Origin: Polaribacter sp. Hel_I_88
GTDB taxonomy: Bacteria; Bacteroidota; Bacteroidia; Flavobacteriales; Flavobacteriaceae
Length of the DNA: 64,000 bases
Assembly (NCBI RefSeq): GCF_000687935.1
Contig: NZ_JHZZ01000001.1
Coordinates: 2,626,001 to 2,690,000, forward strand
Direction: 5' to 3'
The position numbers and the translations under genes are program-made. Below are positions 17,186 through 25,176 of the stretch, in pieces (position 1 is the first letter of the stretch; the number at the start of each line of letters is the position of its first letter). A model generated the notes under the pieces. It ran no database searches, was not told where the DNA came from, and saw only the letters and a program-made list of their open reading frames with translations.

Positions 17186-18649
17186 TTATGCTTTTTGTGG
17201 AATATTCTTTAAAACTTCTACTAATAATTTCCAAAATTTTTGGGTTGATGATATTTGCGCACGTTCATCAGGAGAATGTGCACCTCTAATATTTGGACCA
17301 AAAGAAATCATATCCATATCAGGATAATTTTTTCCTAAAATTCCACATTCTAATCCTGCATGACAAGCTGCCACATTTGGATTTTCGTTAAATAATTCTT
17401 TATATAAACCTTCTAAAACAACTAAAATTTCTGAATTCAAGTTTGGTAACCAACCAGGATATTCTCCTGAAAAATCAACATCTAAACCTGCTAATTCAAA
17501 ACATGAGCGTAAAGAATTTGCCAAATCCCATTTATTAGTTTCAGAAGATGAACGTGTTAAACAACCCACTTTAATACTACCATCTTTAACAATAATTCTA
17601 GCAATATTGTTAGAAGTTTCTACCAAACCAACTACATCAGGACTCATTCTATAAACGCCATTATGAGCTGCATAAATTGCTTTGATAAAAGATTCTTGAA
17701 CTCCTAATTCCATAATAGTTTTAGGAGATTCAATTTCTTTAATTTCAATATTTAAGTTGCTTTCTAATGTTGAAAACTCATTTTTTATATTGTTGATAAG
17801 TGTATTAGTTTCTGATAAAAAATTTTCTTTAGAAACAGTGTCAATTACTACAGATGAAAAACTTTCTCTAGGAATTGCATTTCTCAAACTACCTCCATTT
17901 ATTTCAGCAATTCGCAAACCATATTTTTCAAAACCATCAAACAAAATACGATTCATTATTTTGTTTGCATTTCCTAAACCTTTAATGATATCCATTCCAG
18001 AATGCCCACCATTTAAGCCTTTTACAGTAATTGAAAATGCAGTTGTATTTGTTGGAGTATTTTCTTCTTTATAGTTTTTTGTTGCAGTTACATCAACTCC
18101 ACCTGCACAACCAATACCAATTTCGTCATCTTCTTCAGTGTCTAAATTTAGTAGAATTTCGCCTTTTAAAACGCCACCTTCTAAACCCATTGCTCCAGTC
18201 ATTCCTGTTTCTTCATCAATAGTAAATAAAGCTTCAATTGCTGGATGCGCAATTTCTTTGGATGATAAAACAGCCATAATTGCTGCAACTCCCAAGCCAT
18301 TATCTGCGCCTAAAGTTGTACCTGCTGCTTTTAACCAATCACCATCTACAAACATTTTAATCCCTTCTTTATCAAAATCGAAATCAGTGTCTGCATTTTT
18401 TTGATGCACCATGTCTAAATGACCTTGCATTACAATGGTTTTTCTGTTTTCCATGCCAGAACTTGCTGGTTTTTTTATGATAACATTCCCAACCTTATCC
18501 ACAAAAGTTTCAAGGTTTAGTTTGTTGCCAAAATCAACCATAAATTGAATAACTCTTTCTTCTTTTTTTGAGGGTCTTGGAACTGCATTTAAATCTGCAA
18601 AGTGATTCCAAACTGCTTTTGGTTCTTTATTTCTGATGTCTTGGCTCAT
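17186..18649 (-). CDS. pepD: Aminoacyl-histidine dipeptidase (M20 family)
   Basis: 487 residues, matching PepD. It is a cytoplasmic zinc dipeptidase that splits Xaa-His and other dipeptides. The metal ligands and base are present: H77 and D79 in VMQGHLDMVHQ, D116 in LGADNGLG, E146/E147 in IDEETGMTG, and the C-terminal HAGLECGILG and GAHSPDE. The lid domain lies between about residues 205 and 400. It has its own neighbourhood: a 188-base gap to parA and a nested palindrome upstream. No partner gene for peptide import is next to it. Confidence 0.93.
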   Translation of the reverse strand: MSQDIRNKEPKAVWNHFADLNAVPRPSKKEERVIQFMVDFGNKLNLETFVDKVGNVIIKKPASSGMENRKTIVMQGHLDMVHQKNADTDFDFDKEGIKMFVDGDWLKAAGTTLGADNGLGVAAIMAVLSSKEIAHPAIEALFTIDEETGMTGAMGLEGGVLKGEILLNLDTEEDDEIGIGCAGGVDVTATKNYKEENTPTNTTAFSITVKGLNGGHSGMDIIKGLGNANKIMNRILFDGFEKYGLRIAEINGGSLRNAIPRESFSSVVIDTVSKENFLSETNTLINNIKNEFSTLESNLNIEIKEIESPKTIMELGVQESFIKAIYAAHNGVYRMSPDVVGLVETSNNIARIIVKDGSIKVGCLTRSSSETNKWDLANSLRSCFELAGLDVDFSGEYPGWLPNLNSEILVVLEGLYKELFNENPNVAACHAGLECGILGKNYPDMDMISFGPNIRGAHSPDERAQISSTQKFWKLLVEVLKNIPQKA

Positions 18650-18666
18650 GTATTTTGATTTTTAAT

Positions 18667-18785
18667 GCCACGAATTCACGAATTTTTTTAATTCTGATAA
18701 ATCTATAATTTCATAAAATGAAATTATAGATTTATCATCTGTGAAATACTTTTTAATATAAAATTCTAATTCGTGAATTTGTGGC
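18667..18785. repeat. Nested palindrome of 119 bases between pepD and the nitroreductase gene
   Basis: An inner perfect 19-bp stem (18696-18714 with 18718-18736) has a 3-base loop. An outer pair (18667-18684 with 18768-18785) matches at 17 of 18 positions and reads GCCACGAATTCACGAATT on the left. Such AATTCGTG-type arms recur in flavobacterial intergenic DNA, also near 36340. It could act as a terminator for the nitroreductase gene, or be a degenerate MITE-like element. Confidence 0.8.
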
Positions 18786-18831
18786 TAATATTTTTAATTT
18801 GTGATTAAAATTGAGGTATCGTAAGTGATGT

Positions 18832-19464
18832 CTAATTAAACTCAATCACAACATCCTCTAAATTCTTTCTTACTTTTTTTAAATCCTTCATGTAATCATC
18901 TTCAGCTCTAAAACCAACAGGTAACACTAAAGTTGCTGTAAGATTGTGTTCTTCTAAACCTAAAATTTCATCGTATTTAGCAGGTACAAAACCTTCCATT
19001 GGACAAGCATCAATTTGCTCTACAGCACAAACCGTTAGTAAATTTCCTAAAGCTATATAGGCTTGATTTCTATTCCAAACTAATAATTCTTCTTGTGTTT
19101 TTTTGCTGATATCCGCAGTTAAAAATGTTTTAAAAGGATCCATTACTGAATCTGGTGTTGCTCTGATTTTTTTTACCAAATCAAAATATTTTTTAACTTC
19201 TGTGATTGCATATTCTTTAGGAATGCAAATTACTAAAAGATGAGAAGCTTCCAAAACTTGTGGTTGATTAAATGAGGCAGGAACCAATTTTTTCTGGATA
19301 TCTTTATTATTGATAACAACCAGTTTTAAAGGTTGTAAACCATAAGAAGTGGCAGTTAAATTAAATGCCTCTTTTAAAGTTTTTATTTGTGATGTTGATA
19401 AGGTTTTATTAATGTCGAATTTTTTAACAGCATATCGCCATTGTAAACTTTCTATAGTGTTCAT
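18832..19464 (-). CDS. NAD(P)H-dependent nitroreductase family oxidoreductase
   Basis: 210 residues from the ATG at 19464. A longer frame exists from a TTG at 19485, but that codon lies inside a -7 box (TATTTTTG, 19483-19490 on the minus strand), so the later ATG is chosen. Residues SLQWRYAVKKFDINKTLS, YGLQPLKLVVI, LVICIPKEY and ACPMEGFVPAKYDEILGL mark the NfsB-like group, which uses FMN. It probably reduces quinones or nitro compounds in the cytoplasm. The C-terminus (FRAEDDYMKDLKKVRK) fits NAD(P)H-dependent oxidoreductases of flavobacteria. No linked gene hints at a natural substrate. Confidence 0.88.
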   Translation of the reverse strand: MNTIESLQWRYAVKKFDINKTLSTSQIKTLKEAFNLTATSYGLQPLKLVVINNKDIQKKLVPASFNQPQVLEASHLLVICIPKEYAITEVKKYFDLVKKIRATPDSVMDPFKTFLTADISKKTQEELLVWNRNQAYIALGNLLTVCAVEQIDACPMEGFVPAKYDEILGLEEHNLTATLVLPVGFRAEDDYMKDLKKVRKNLEDVVIEFN

Positions 19465-19574
19465 TTTGTTTTTTTTGAGATGCAAAAATAAACTATAATA
19501 AGGTTTAATTTTTCTGTTTCTATTGGTAAAATTGATACATAAATAAATTATTTGTACCTTGAAAGAAAAAAAGT

Positions 19575-20846
19575 ATGAATGAGGAATTTTTGTATTATGT
19601 ATGGAAGTACAAAATATTTACGAATATAAATCTACAGACTTCAGATGCTAAAGAAGTCGCTATTTTAAAAACGGGAATTCATAATAAAAATTCAGGGCCA
19701 GATTTTTTGAACTCACAAGTAAAAATTGATCATCAGCTTTGGGTTGGAAATGTTGAAATGCACGTAAAATCGTCTGATTGGTATTTGCATAAACATGAAG
19801 AAGATTCAAATTACGATGCTGTAATTTTGCACGTAGTTTGGGAACATGATGTAGACATTTTTATGAAAAACAACAAACCTCTGCCAACTTTAGCGTTGAA
19901 AAACTTTGTATCAAAAAATCTTTTAGACAACTATAGTAGTTTAGTATATCATCAGCAAAAATTTATTCCTTGCGAAAATCAATTGGCAACTATTGATGAA
20001 TTTCTCATGAATAATTGGTTGGAGCGTTTGTATTTTGAACGTTTGGAACATAAATCGACCTTTATAAAAGAGTTGTTGTTAGCTACAAATGCCGATTTTG
20101 AAGCTGTTTTGTTTCAATTATTAGCTAAAAACTTTGGCTTAAAAGTAAATGGAGACGCTTTTTTACAATTAGCTACTTCTATAGATTTTTCAGTCATTAG
20201 AAAAGAACGTTTTGATTTAGAACAATTAACAGCCTTGTTTTTTGGACAAGCAGGTTTTTTAGAAGAAGACGTAGCAGCACATTATCATCAACAATTAAAA
20301 GAAAAATACAGGTATTTAAAACATAAACACAAGTTGAATTCAATTTCTAAAAATACATTTGAATTCTTTAGAATGCGACCTCAAAATTTTCCAACTATCA
20401 GAATTACACAATTGGCATCTTTATATTTTACACATCAAAATTTATTTTCAAAGTTGATGAGCATCCATAAAAAAGAAGATTTTTACGCATTATTTTCTTT
20501 TGAAGTTGATGCGTTTTGGAAAACACATTATACGTTTGAATCAGCATCAAAAAAATCATCAAAAAAATTGACAAAATCTTTTATAGATTTACTGATTATC
20601 AACACTATAATCCCTTTAAAGTTTGTGTATTTGCAGAGTAGAGGAGCAGTAGATAATAATGAAATCATGCAATTGATAAAACAGGTTTCATCAGAAAAAA
20701 ATAGCATAATTTCTAATTTTTCAGCTTTAGAAATTAAGGCAAAAAATGCGATGGAAAGTCAGGCTTTGCTGGAGCTTAAAAACAACTATTGCACAAAGAA
20801 ACGATGTTTACAATGTGCAATAGGGAATAGTTTGCTAAGAAAATAA
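19575..20846 (+). CDS. DUF2851 family protein
   Basis: 423 residues. The start MNEEFLYYVWKYKIF, then NSGPDFLNSQVKI, WVGNVEMHVKSSDWYLHKH (54-72) and NYDAVILHVVWEHD are diagnostic of DUF2851. The GPDF and NVEMHxxSSDW motifs, with several conserved acidic and histidine residues, resemble a nuclease-like core, but that is my inference and no activity is established. The C-terminus has conserved cysteines (NNYCTKKRCLQCAIG) that could bind a metal. It stands alone on the plus strand, ending 3 bases before the opposing metalloprotease stop. Confidence 0.85.
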   Translation: MNEEFLYYVWKYKIFTNINLQTSDAKEVAILKTGIHNKNSGPDFLNSQVKIDHQLWVGNVEMHVKSSDWYLHKHEEDSNYDAVILHVVWEHDVDIFMKNNKPLPTLALKNFVSKNLLDNYSSLVYHQQKFIPCENQLATIDEFLMNNWLERLYFERLEHKSTFIKELLLATNADFEAVLFQLLAKNFGLKVNGDAFLQLATSIDFSVIRKERFDLEQLTALFFGQAGFLEEDVAAHYHQQLKEKYRYLKHKHKLNSISKNTFEFFRMRPQNFPTIRITQLASLYFTHQNLFSKLMSIHKKEDFYALFSFEVDAFWKTHYTFESASKKSSKKLTKSFIDLLIINTIIPLKFVYLQSRGAVDNNEIMQLIKQVSSEKNSIISNFSALEIKAKNAMESQALLELKNNYCTKKRCLQCAIGNSLLRK

Positions 20847-20849
20847 AAT

Positions 20850-23273
20850 TTATTTTGGGTCTAATATTTCTTTAATATTTGCCAAACAATCTCTGTAATG
20901 GTATTTTGTAATTCTATTAACACCTCTATTTTTTGCAATGGTTAATTGAAAATTTAACGCTTGTAATTCACCTCTAATTATTGAGCTGATATCAGAATTT
21001 TGAGTGTCTTTTGAATTTAAAAGCATTCCCATTCTGTTAATCATCGATTTTTGTAAATTACGTCTAAAAACATCTACATTTTTGTTGTAATTTGTTTCAG
21101 AAAAAATGCCAGTTCTTAAATCACGAATCATATCTAAAGCGCTGTAGGTATTAGCATCAATAACTTCTGCATCAATCATCATTTCTAATTTATTTGGATT
21201 TAGCAGTGTATACAATTGTCTGTTTTGTAAACTTAAAATTCTATCTGTATATCCATTTTCGTTGATGTTTGCTAAGATTTCTGGATTTATCAACCAATCT
21301 TGCGTTTCAAAAGCATTTTTTTGCAACCAAACCATGGCTTCTTTTTGTTTCTTTTTAGATACAGCTTCGTACACCATTCCATTTTGAACAGGTTTTTTGT
21401 TGAATTCATAAACGCCACCAATATTACCTGAAACATGCCCAACATATCTGCTCCAAACTCCTAAAAGTTCTCCATATAATTCAGATAAATCTTCATAATT
21501 ATTGGTTTGATCAGAAGTCCAACTTGGTAAATTTTCAGCAACAATTTTCAAGTTTTTCATTCCATAAGTTGATGCTTTTACTTGGTCGTTTCCAATTCCT
21601 TCAGTTTGTGCAGAAGGATCAAAACGTGCTCCACCAAATCTATAAATAGGATCATCAGCTTTTTCCTCAATCCATTTATCTAAAGTTTTAACTTCTTGTT
21701 CAGGCGTTTTTGCTGATGGAATTTTTCTGTAACCCCAGTTAATTGCATAATGATCATAAGGCCCTAATTGACGAATAAATCTTACATTTTCATCTCCTGG
21801 TTGTGCAATATAATTGTAACGTGCATAGTCCATAATAGTTGCTGCAATTCCCATTTTTTGAGTAAATTTTCCAGAGCGTAAAGAATCTACAGGATACGCA
21901 TAACTTGCAGCCATATTATGAGGCAAGCCAAGTGCATGACCAACTTCGTGCGAAATTACCATACGCATCATTTCACCAATTTCTTCAGCTGGTGTGTTTA
22001 AAGTTCTTGCAGACGGATTTGCTGCTCCAGTTTCTAATAAATATCTGTTTCTGTAAGAACGTAAATGATTGTGATACCAAATAATATCGCTCTCTAAAAT
22101 TTCTCCAGTTCTTGGATCAGAAACACTAGGTCCAGTTGCATTTCTTGTGGTACTTGCAACATATCTAATTGAAGAATAACGCACATCTTCCATACTAAAT
22201 TCTGGATCTTCTTCTTCAGTTGGTGGATATTTTGCCATAATTGCATTCTTAAAACCAGCAGTTTCAAAAACTTTTGCCCAATCATCAACACCTTGTTTAA
22301 TGTATTTTTTCAATTTATCTGGAGTTCCAGGATCTAAATAATATACAATTGGCTTTATAGGTTCTACCAATTCTCCACGATTATAAGCGTTGATATCTTT
22401 AGGTTCTAATCTCCAACGTCTAATATATCTTTTGTCATCTGCTTTTAACGCTTCAGAACTATAATCTACATTTCCAATCGAAAAATACCCCACTCTTTTA
22501 TCATACACTCTTGGCATCATTTTATCTTCTGGCAATACAATCATAGATTGATTTACACGAATTGTAATGGTATTTGTTGATGAGTTGCTTGGTGGTTCAG
22601 CAGCATCAAATGTAAAATCTTGCACGACTTCTATATTTTCTGGATAACTTTTTATAGAGTTGATAAAACTTCTTGACGCATCTAATCTCCTAACTTTATA
22701 CCTTTTTCTATACGAATCTGGTAAAGGAGAAATCGCTTGAATATCCGAAGTAAAAAACTTGGTAACATCCACCAAAACTGCTGTAGAATCTTGATTTTGA
22801 GTGGCAATATCAAACGCAAATAAAATAGGTTCTAAATTGTTTGCTTTTACAGATTTGTAAATTGGTAAAGAGTCGTTTGCAACAGCATCATACGATTTTA
22901 CTTTCAATAAAATTTTATCTTGAAACTCTTCCCAAACAACAACTTGTGTGTTTATTTTTGAGCCAGCATTTACATAACCACCACCTAAACCAGCAGGAAT
23001 GTCTTTAATTCTGGTAACCAGTAACATTTCTTTTCCAAAATGGGCTTTCGGAATTTCATACATGAATTTATTGTCTGTGTTGTGTACTTTAAATAAACCA
23101 TCATCTGTAGATGTTTTCTTGGTTACAAAATCAGCATATTTTGGTGTTTTGCTTTTTTGAGGTTTTGCTGCAGTTTCTTCTGAATTGTTTTTCTTTGATT
23201 TTTTTCTTTGTGCATTCATTTCTGTAGGAAATGTAAACGCTAAAATCAATGAGAAAAGTAGTAATTTTTTCAT
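20850..23273 (-). CDS. Secreted zinc-dependent metalloprotease (DUF5117/DUF4953 type)
   Basis: 807 residues from the ATG at 23273; a start 27 bases earlier is possible but would place extra residues before the signal peptide. The signal peptide is KKLLLFSLILAFTFPTEMNAQ. A long N-terminal domain with KVHNTDNKFMYEIPKAHFGKEMLLVTR is followed by the zinc motif HEVGHALGLPHN (HEVGH at residues 442-446) in the metzincin form HExxHxxGxxH. The downstream MDYARYNYIAQPGD segment supplies the Met-turn. It is probably periplasmic or surface exposed and digests proteins. It converges with the DUF2851 gene. Large homologues are abundant in marine flavobacteria. Confidence 0.9.
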   Translation of the reverse strand: MKKLLLFSLILAFTFPTEMNAQRKKSKKNNSEETAAKPQKSKTPKYADFVTKKTSTDDGLFKVHNTDNKFMYEIPKAHFGKEMLLVTRIKDIPAGLGGGYVNAGSKINTQVVVWEEFQDKILLKVKSYDAVANDSLPIYKSVKANNLEPILFAFDIATQNQDSTAVLVDVTKFFTSDIQAISPLPDSYRKRYKVRRLDASRSFINSIKSYPENIEVVQDFTFDAAEPPSNSSTNTITIRVNQSMIVLPEDKMMPRVYDKRVGYFSIGNVDYSSEALKADDKRYIRRWRLEPKDINAYNRGELVEPIKPIVYYLDPGTPDKLKKYIKQGVDDWAKVFETAGFKNAIMAKYPPTEEEDPEFSMEDVRYSSIRYVASTTRNATGPSVSDPRTGEILESDIIWYHNHLRSYRNRYLLETGAANPSARTLNTPAEEIGEMMRMVISHEVGHALGLPHNMAASYAYPVDSLRSGKFTQKMGIAATIMDYARYNYIAQPGDENVRFIRQLGPYDHYAINWGYRKIPSAKTPEQEVKTLDKWIEEKADDPIYRFGGARFDPSAQTEGIGNDQVKASTYGMKNLKIVAENLPSWTSDQTNNYEDLSELYGELLGVWSRYVGHVSGNIGGVYEFNKKPVQNGMVYEAVSKKKQKEAMVWLQKNAFETQDWLINPEILANINENGYTDRILSLQNRQLYTLLNPNKLEMMIDAEVIDANTYSALDMIRDLRTGIFSETNYNKNVDVFRRNLQKSMINRMGMLLNSKDTQNSDISSIIRGELQALNFQLTIAKNRGVNRITKYHYRDCLANIKEILDPK

Positions 23274-23438
23274 ATTGTGTTTAAGTTCTGAATTAAACAA
23301 CTAAAGTAATAAATTTTGAAATAGATTGGTTTGTAGAATGTGTTAAAAAAGTAAATGATATCTTTATGAGATAAATTTCTATATTAGTGTCAATTTTAAA
23401 ATCAGTAGCTTAAAACATCGGTTTTTGCAATTATTTTT

Positions 23439-24080
23439 ATGAATATAAAAACAAAATTATATAAAGAGCAATTAAAAGAATGGCCAGAAATGGGGCATCA
23501 TATAATGGCTCAGTTTGATGATGAAAAAGTAATTGTATATCAATCTTACAGACCAGAGATAGGAAATTTTGCTTTTCAGAATCAGTATTTTGGGGGTGCT
23601 TTTAGTGTACATAGAATGACTTGGATAAAACCAAATTTTCTTTGGATGATGTACAGAAATGGCTGGGGAACAAAAGTTGGACAAGAAATTGTTTTGGCAA
23701 TTCATTTAAAGCGAGAAGCTTTTGAACGTTATTTAAATCAAGCTGTTTATTCTAGTTTTCAAAATGATATTTATGGAAGTAAAGAAGAATGGCAAGCTGC
23801 TGTAAAAAACTCAAATATCAGATTGCAATGGGATCCAGATCACGATCCTTATGGAAATAAATTAGTTAGAAGAGCTATACAAATAGGAATAAGAAATCTA
23901 GAAATAGTAAAATATGCCAAAGAAGATATTTTAGAAATTGAAGACATCTCTGAGTTTGTAAAAGAACAACATCAATTTGTTTTAAATAACGAGTTGGATG
24001 CGTTATTAACCCCAATTGAAAAGCCTTTTATTCCAAGTAATAAGCAAACATTTAAATTGTTGAAATTAAGTGGTGAATAA
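23439..24080 (+). CDS. DUF4291 family protein
   Basis: 213 residues. The core IMAQFDDEKVIVYQSYRPEIGNFAF, followed by FSVHRMTWIKPNFLWMMYRNGWGTK (about 51-75), QEIVLAIHLKREAFE and LQWDPDHDPYG, matches DUF4291. The family has no assigned biochemical function and occurs in many bacteria and in fungi. It is a single gene between the metalloprotease start and the RAYT/REP region, with no operon partner. No signal peptide is present, so it is cytoplasmic. Confidence 0.85.
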   Translation: MNIKTKLYKEQLKEWPEMGHHIMAQFDDEKVIVYQSYRPEIGNFAFQNQYFGGAFSVHRMTWIKPNFLWMMYRNGWGTKVGQEIVLAIHLKREAFERYLNQAVYSSFQNDIYGSKEEWQAAVKNSNIRLQWDPDHDPYGNKLVRRAIQIGIRNLEIVKYAKEDILEIEDISEFVKEQHQFVLNNELDALLTPIEKPFIPSNKQTFKLLKLSGE

Positions 24081-24107
24081 TGTCTGTTATCCAAATTTCT
24101 TACCTCA

Positions 24108-24131
24108 GTTAGCGCGAGCATCTTGCTCGTG
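24108..24131. repeat. REP-like hairpin 1 (left of the RAYT gene)
   Basis: Reads GTTAGCGCGAGC with the stem CGAGCA/TGCTCG around a TCT loop. It lies 200 bases before the RAYT gene and is the inverse of the copies on the right side, so the gene is flanked by opposed REPs. Confidence 0.85.
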
Positions 24132-24331
24132 AACGAAAACAATTTCTTTATTTTGCAAATCAACAAAGTGTTATCATTTTTGAAAAAAGAAATCATTTTT
24201 TAATTAATTTTGGTTTTAATATTTTCAAGAATAAACAAACTACTATCAGTCGCGTCTTTGAATAACAAGAGGAAATAGGTTATTTTGGCTCATGAAATTG
24301 AAGGTTAATTCCTTATTTTTACTCAAAAAAA

Positions 24332-24880
24332 ATGAGTAGAAAATATAAATTTAGAGAAAAGTCAGGTGCTTATTTTATAAGTTTTGCCACTGTAAATTGG
24401 GTAGACGTATTTACAAGAGATTTATATTATACTTGTATTACTGAGTCTTTAGATTTCTGCAGAAAAAACAAAGGAATGGAAATTTATGGATATTGTATTA
24501 TGACAAATCATATTCACTTAATTTTCCGTTCTTCTTTGAATGATCCCTCAGGTTTGATAAGAGATTTTAAAGGTTTAACATCTAGAAAACTTTTGAAAAT
24601 GATAGAAGAAAACGCTCAAGAAAGTAGAAGAGAATGGATGTTATGGATGTTTGAAAGAGCAGGAAAAAAGAATAGTAATGTAACTAATAGGCAGTTTTGG
24701 CAACAGCATAATCATCCCATAGAAATATGGTCTTTAAAAGTTTTTGAACAAAAATTGAATTATATACATCAAAACCCTGTAAAAGCAGGTTTTGTTACAG
24801 ATCCAATAGATTGGAAATATAGTAGCGCCAGAAATTATGGAAATGATGACGCTACTATTTTGGAAATAGATTTAAATTAG
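24332..24880 (+). CDS. REP-associated tyrosine transposase (RAYT, Y1 HUH family)
   Basis: 182 residues. The single-strand HUH-type nuclease motif is YGYCIMTNHIHLIF, with metal ligands H60 and H62. The catalytic tyrosine is most likely Y144 in KLNYIHQNPVKAGF. It binds and cuts REP hairpins in single-stranded DNA. It is not an insertion sequence with its own ends: one REP lies to its left and four to its right, in the pattern GCGCGAGCA-loop-TGCTCGTGC. The N-terminus KFREKSGAYFISFATVNWVDVF is the usual RAYT start. The gene looks intact. Such genes persist as single-copy domesticated transposases. Confidence 0.93.
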   Translation: MSRKYKFREKSGAYFISFATVNWVDVFTRDLYYTCITESLDFCRKNKGMEIYGYCIMTNHIHLIFRSSLNDPSGLIRDFKGLTSRKLLKMIEENAQESRREWMLWMFERAGKKNSNVTNRQFWQQHNHPIEIWSLKVFEQKLNYIHQNPVKAGFVTDPIDWKYSSARNYGNDDATILEIDLN

Positions 24881-24886
24881 ATTAAA

Positions 24887-24911
24887 GCACGAGCAAGATG
24901 CTTGCGCTAAC
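24887..24911. repeat. REP-like hairpin 2
   Basis: Reads GCACGAGCAAGATGCTTGCGCTAAC, 6 bases after the RAYT stop. It is the reverse complement of REP 1 apart from one base: the stem has a G-T pair (TTG in place of TCG). Confidence 0.85.
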
Positions 24912-24931
24912 TTGATTTGAATTATATTAAA

Positions 24932-24956
24932 GCATGAGTAAGATCTTTATGCTAAG
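24932..24956. repeat. REP-like hairpin 3, degenerate
   Basis: Reads GCATGAGTAAGATCTTTATGCTAAG, aligning over its whole length with REP 2 but carrying several changes. Its stem is much weakened, so it looks like a decaying copy. Confidence 0.7.
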
Positions 24957-24981
24957 TTGATTTTACTGTTATTTAATATTC

Positions 24982-25006
24982 GTTAGCGCGAGTTTCAAAC
25001 TCGTGC
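24982..25006. repeat. REP-like hairpin 4, inverted, with altered stem
   Basis: Reads GTTAGCGCGAGTTTCAAACTCGTGC. The flanks match REP 1 but the stem is CGAGTTT/AAACTCG instead of CGAGCA/TGCTCG, so both arms have changed together while pairing is kept. Confidence 0.85.
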
Positions 25007-25057
25007 CAATAAAGTTTGGAAAGTATTTTTTAGCACAAATTTTTAAGTTAATTTTAG

Positions 25058-25082
25058 GCACGAGCAAGATGCTCGCGCTAAC
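25058..25082. repeat. REP-like hairpin 5
   Basis: Reads GCACGAGCAAGATGCTCGCGCTAAC, the exact reverse complement of REP 1's core. With REP 4 it forms an opposed pair about 50 bases apart, like a bacterial interspersed mosaic element. Confidence 0.85.
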
Positions 25083-25129
25083 TTTGGAATGAATTAACTG
25101 TTCAATAACTTTTATAAAAATGTATAAAA

Positions 25130-25157
25130 AAATCCCAATCAAATTTGATTGGGATTT
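25130..25157 (-). terminator. Rho-independent terminator of the E1 dehydrogenase gene
   Basis: A perfect 28-base palindrome, AAATCCCAATCAAA and its complement, lies 20 bases after the stop on the minus strand and is followed by a run of T on that strand. It separates the dehydrogenase transcript from the REP region. Confidence 0.85.
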
Positions 25158-25176
25158 CAGTTTTATATCAAAAGTA

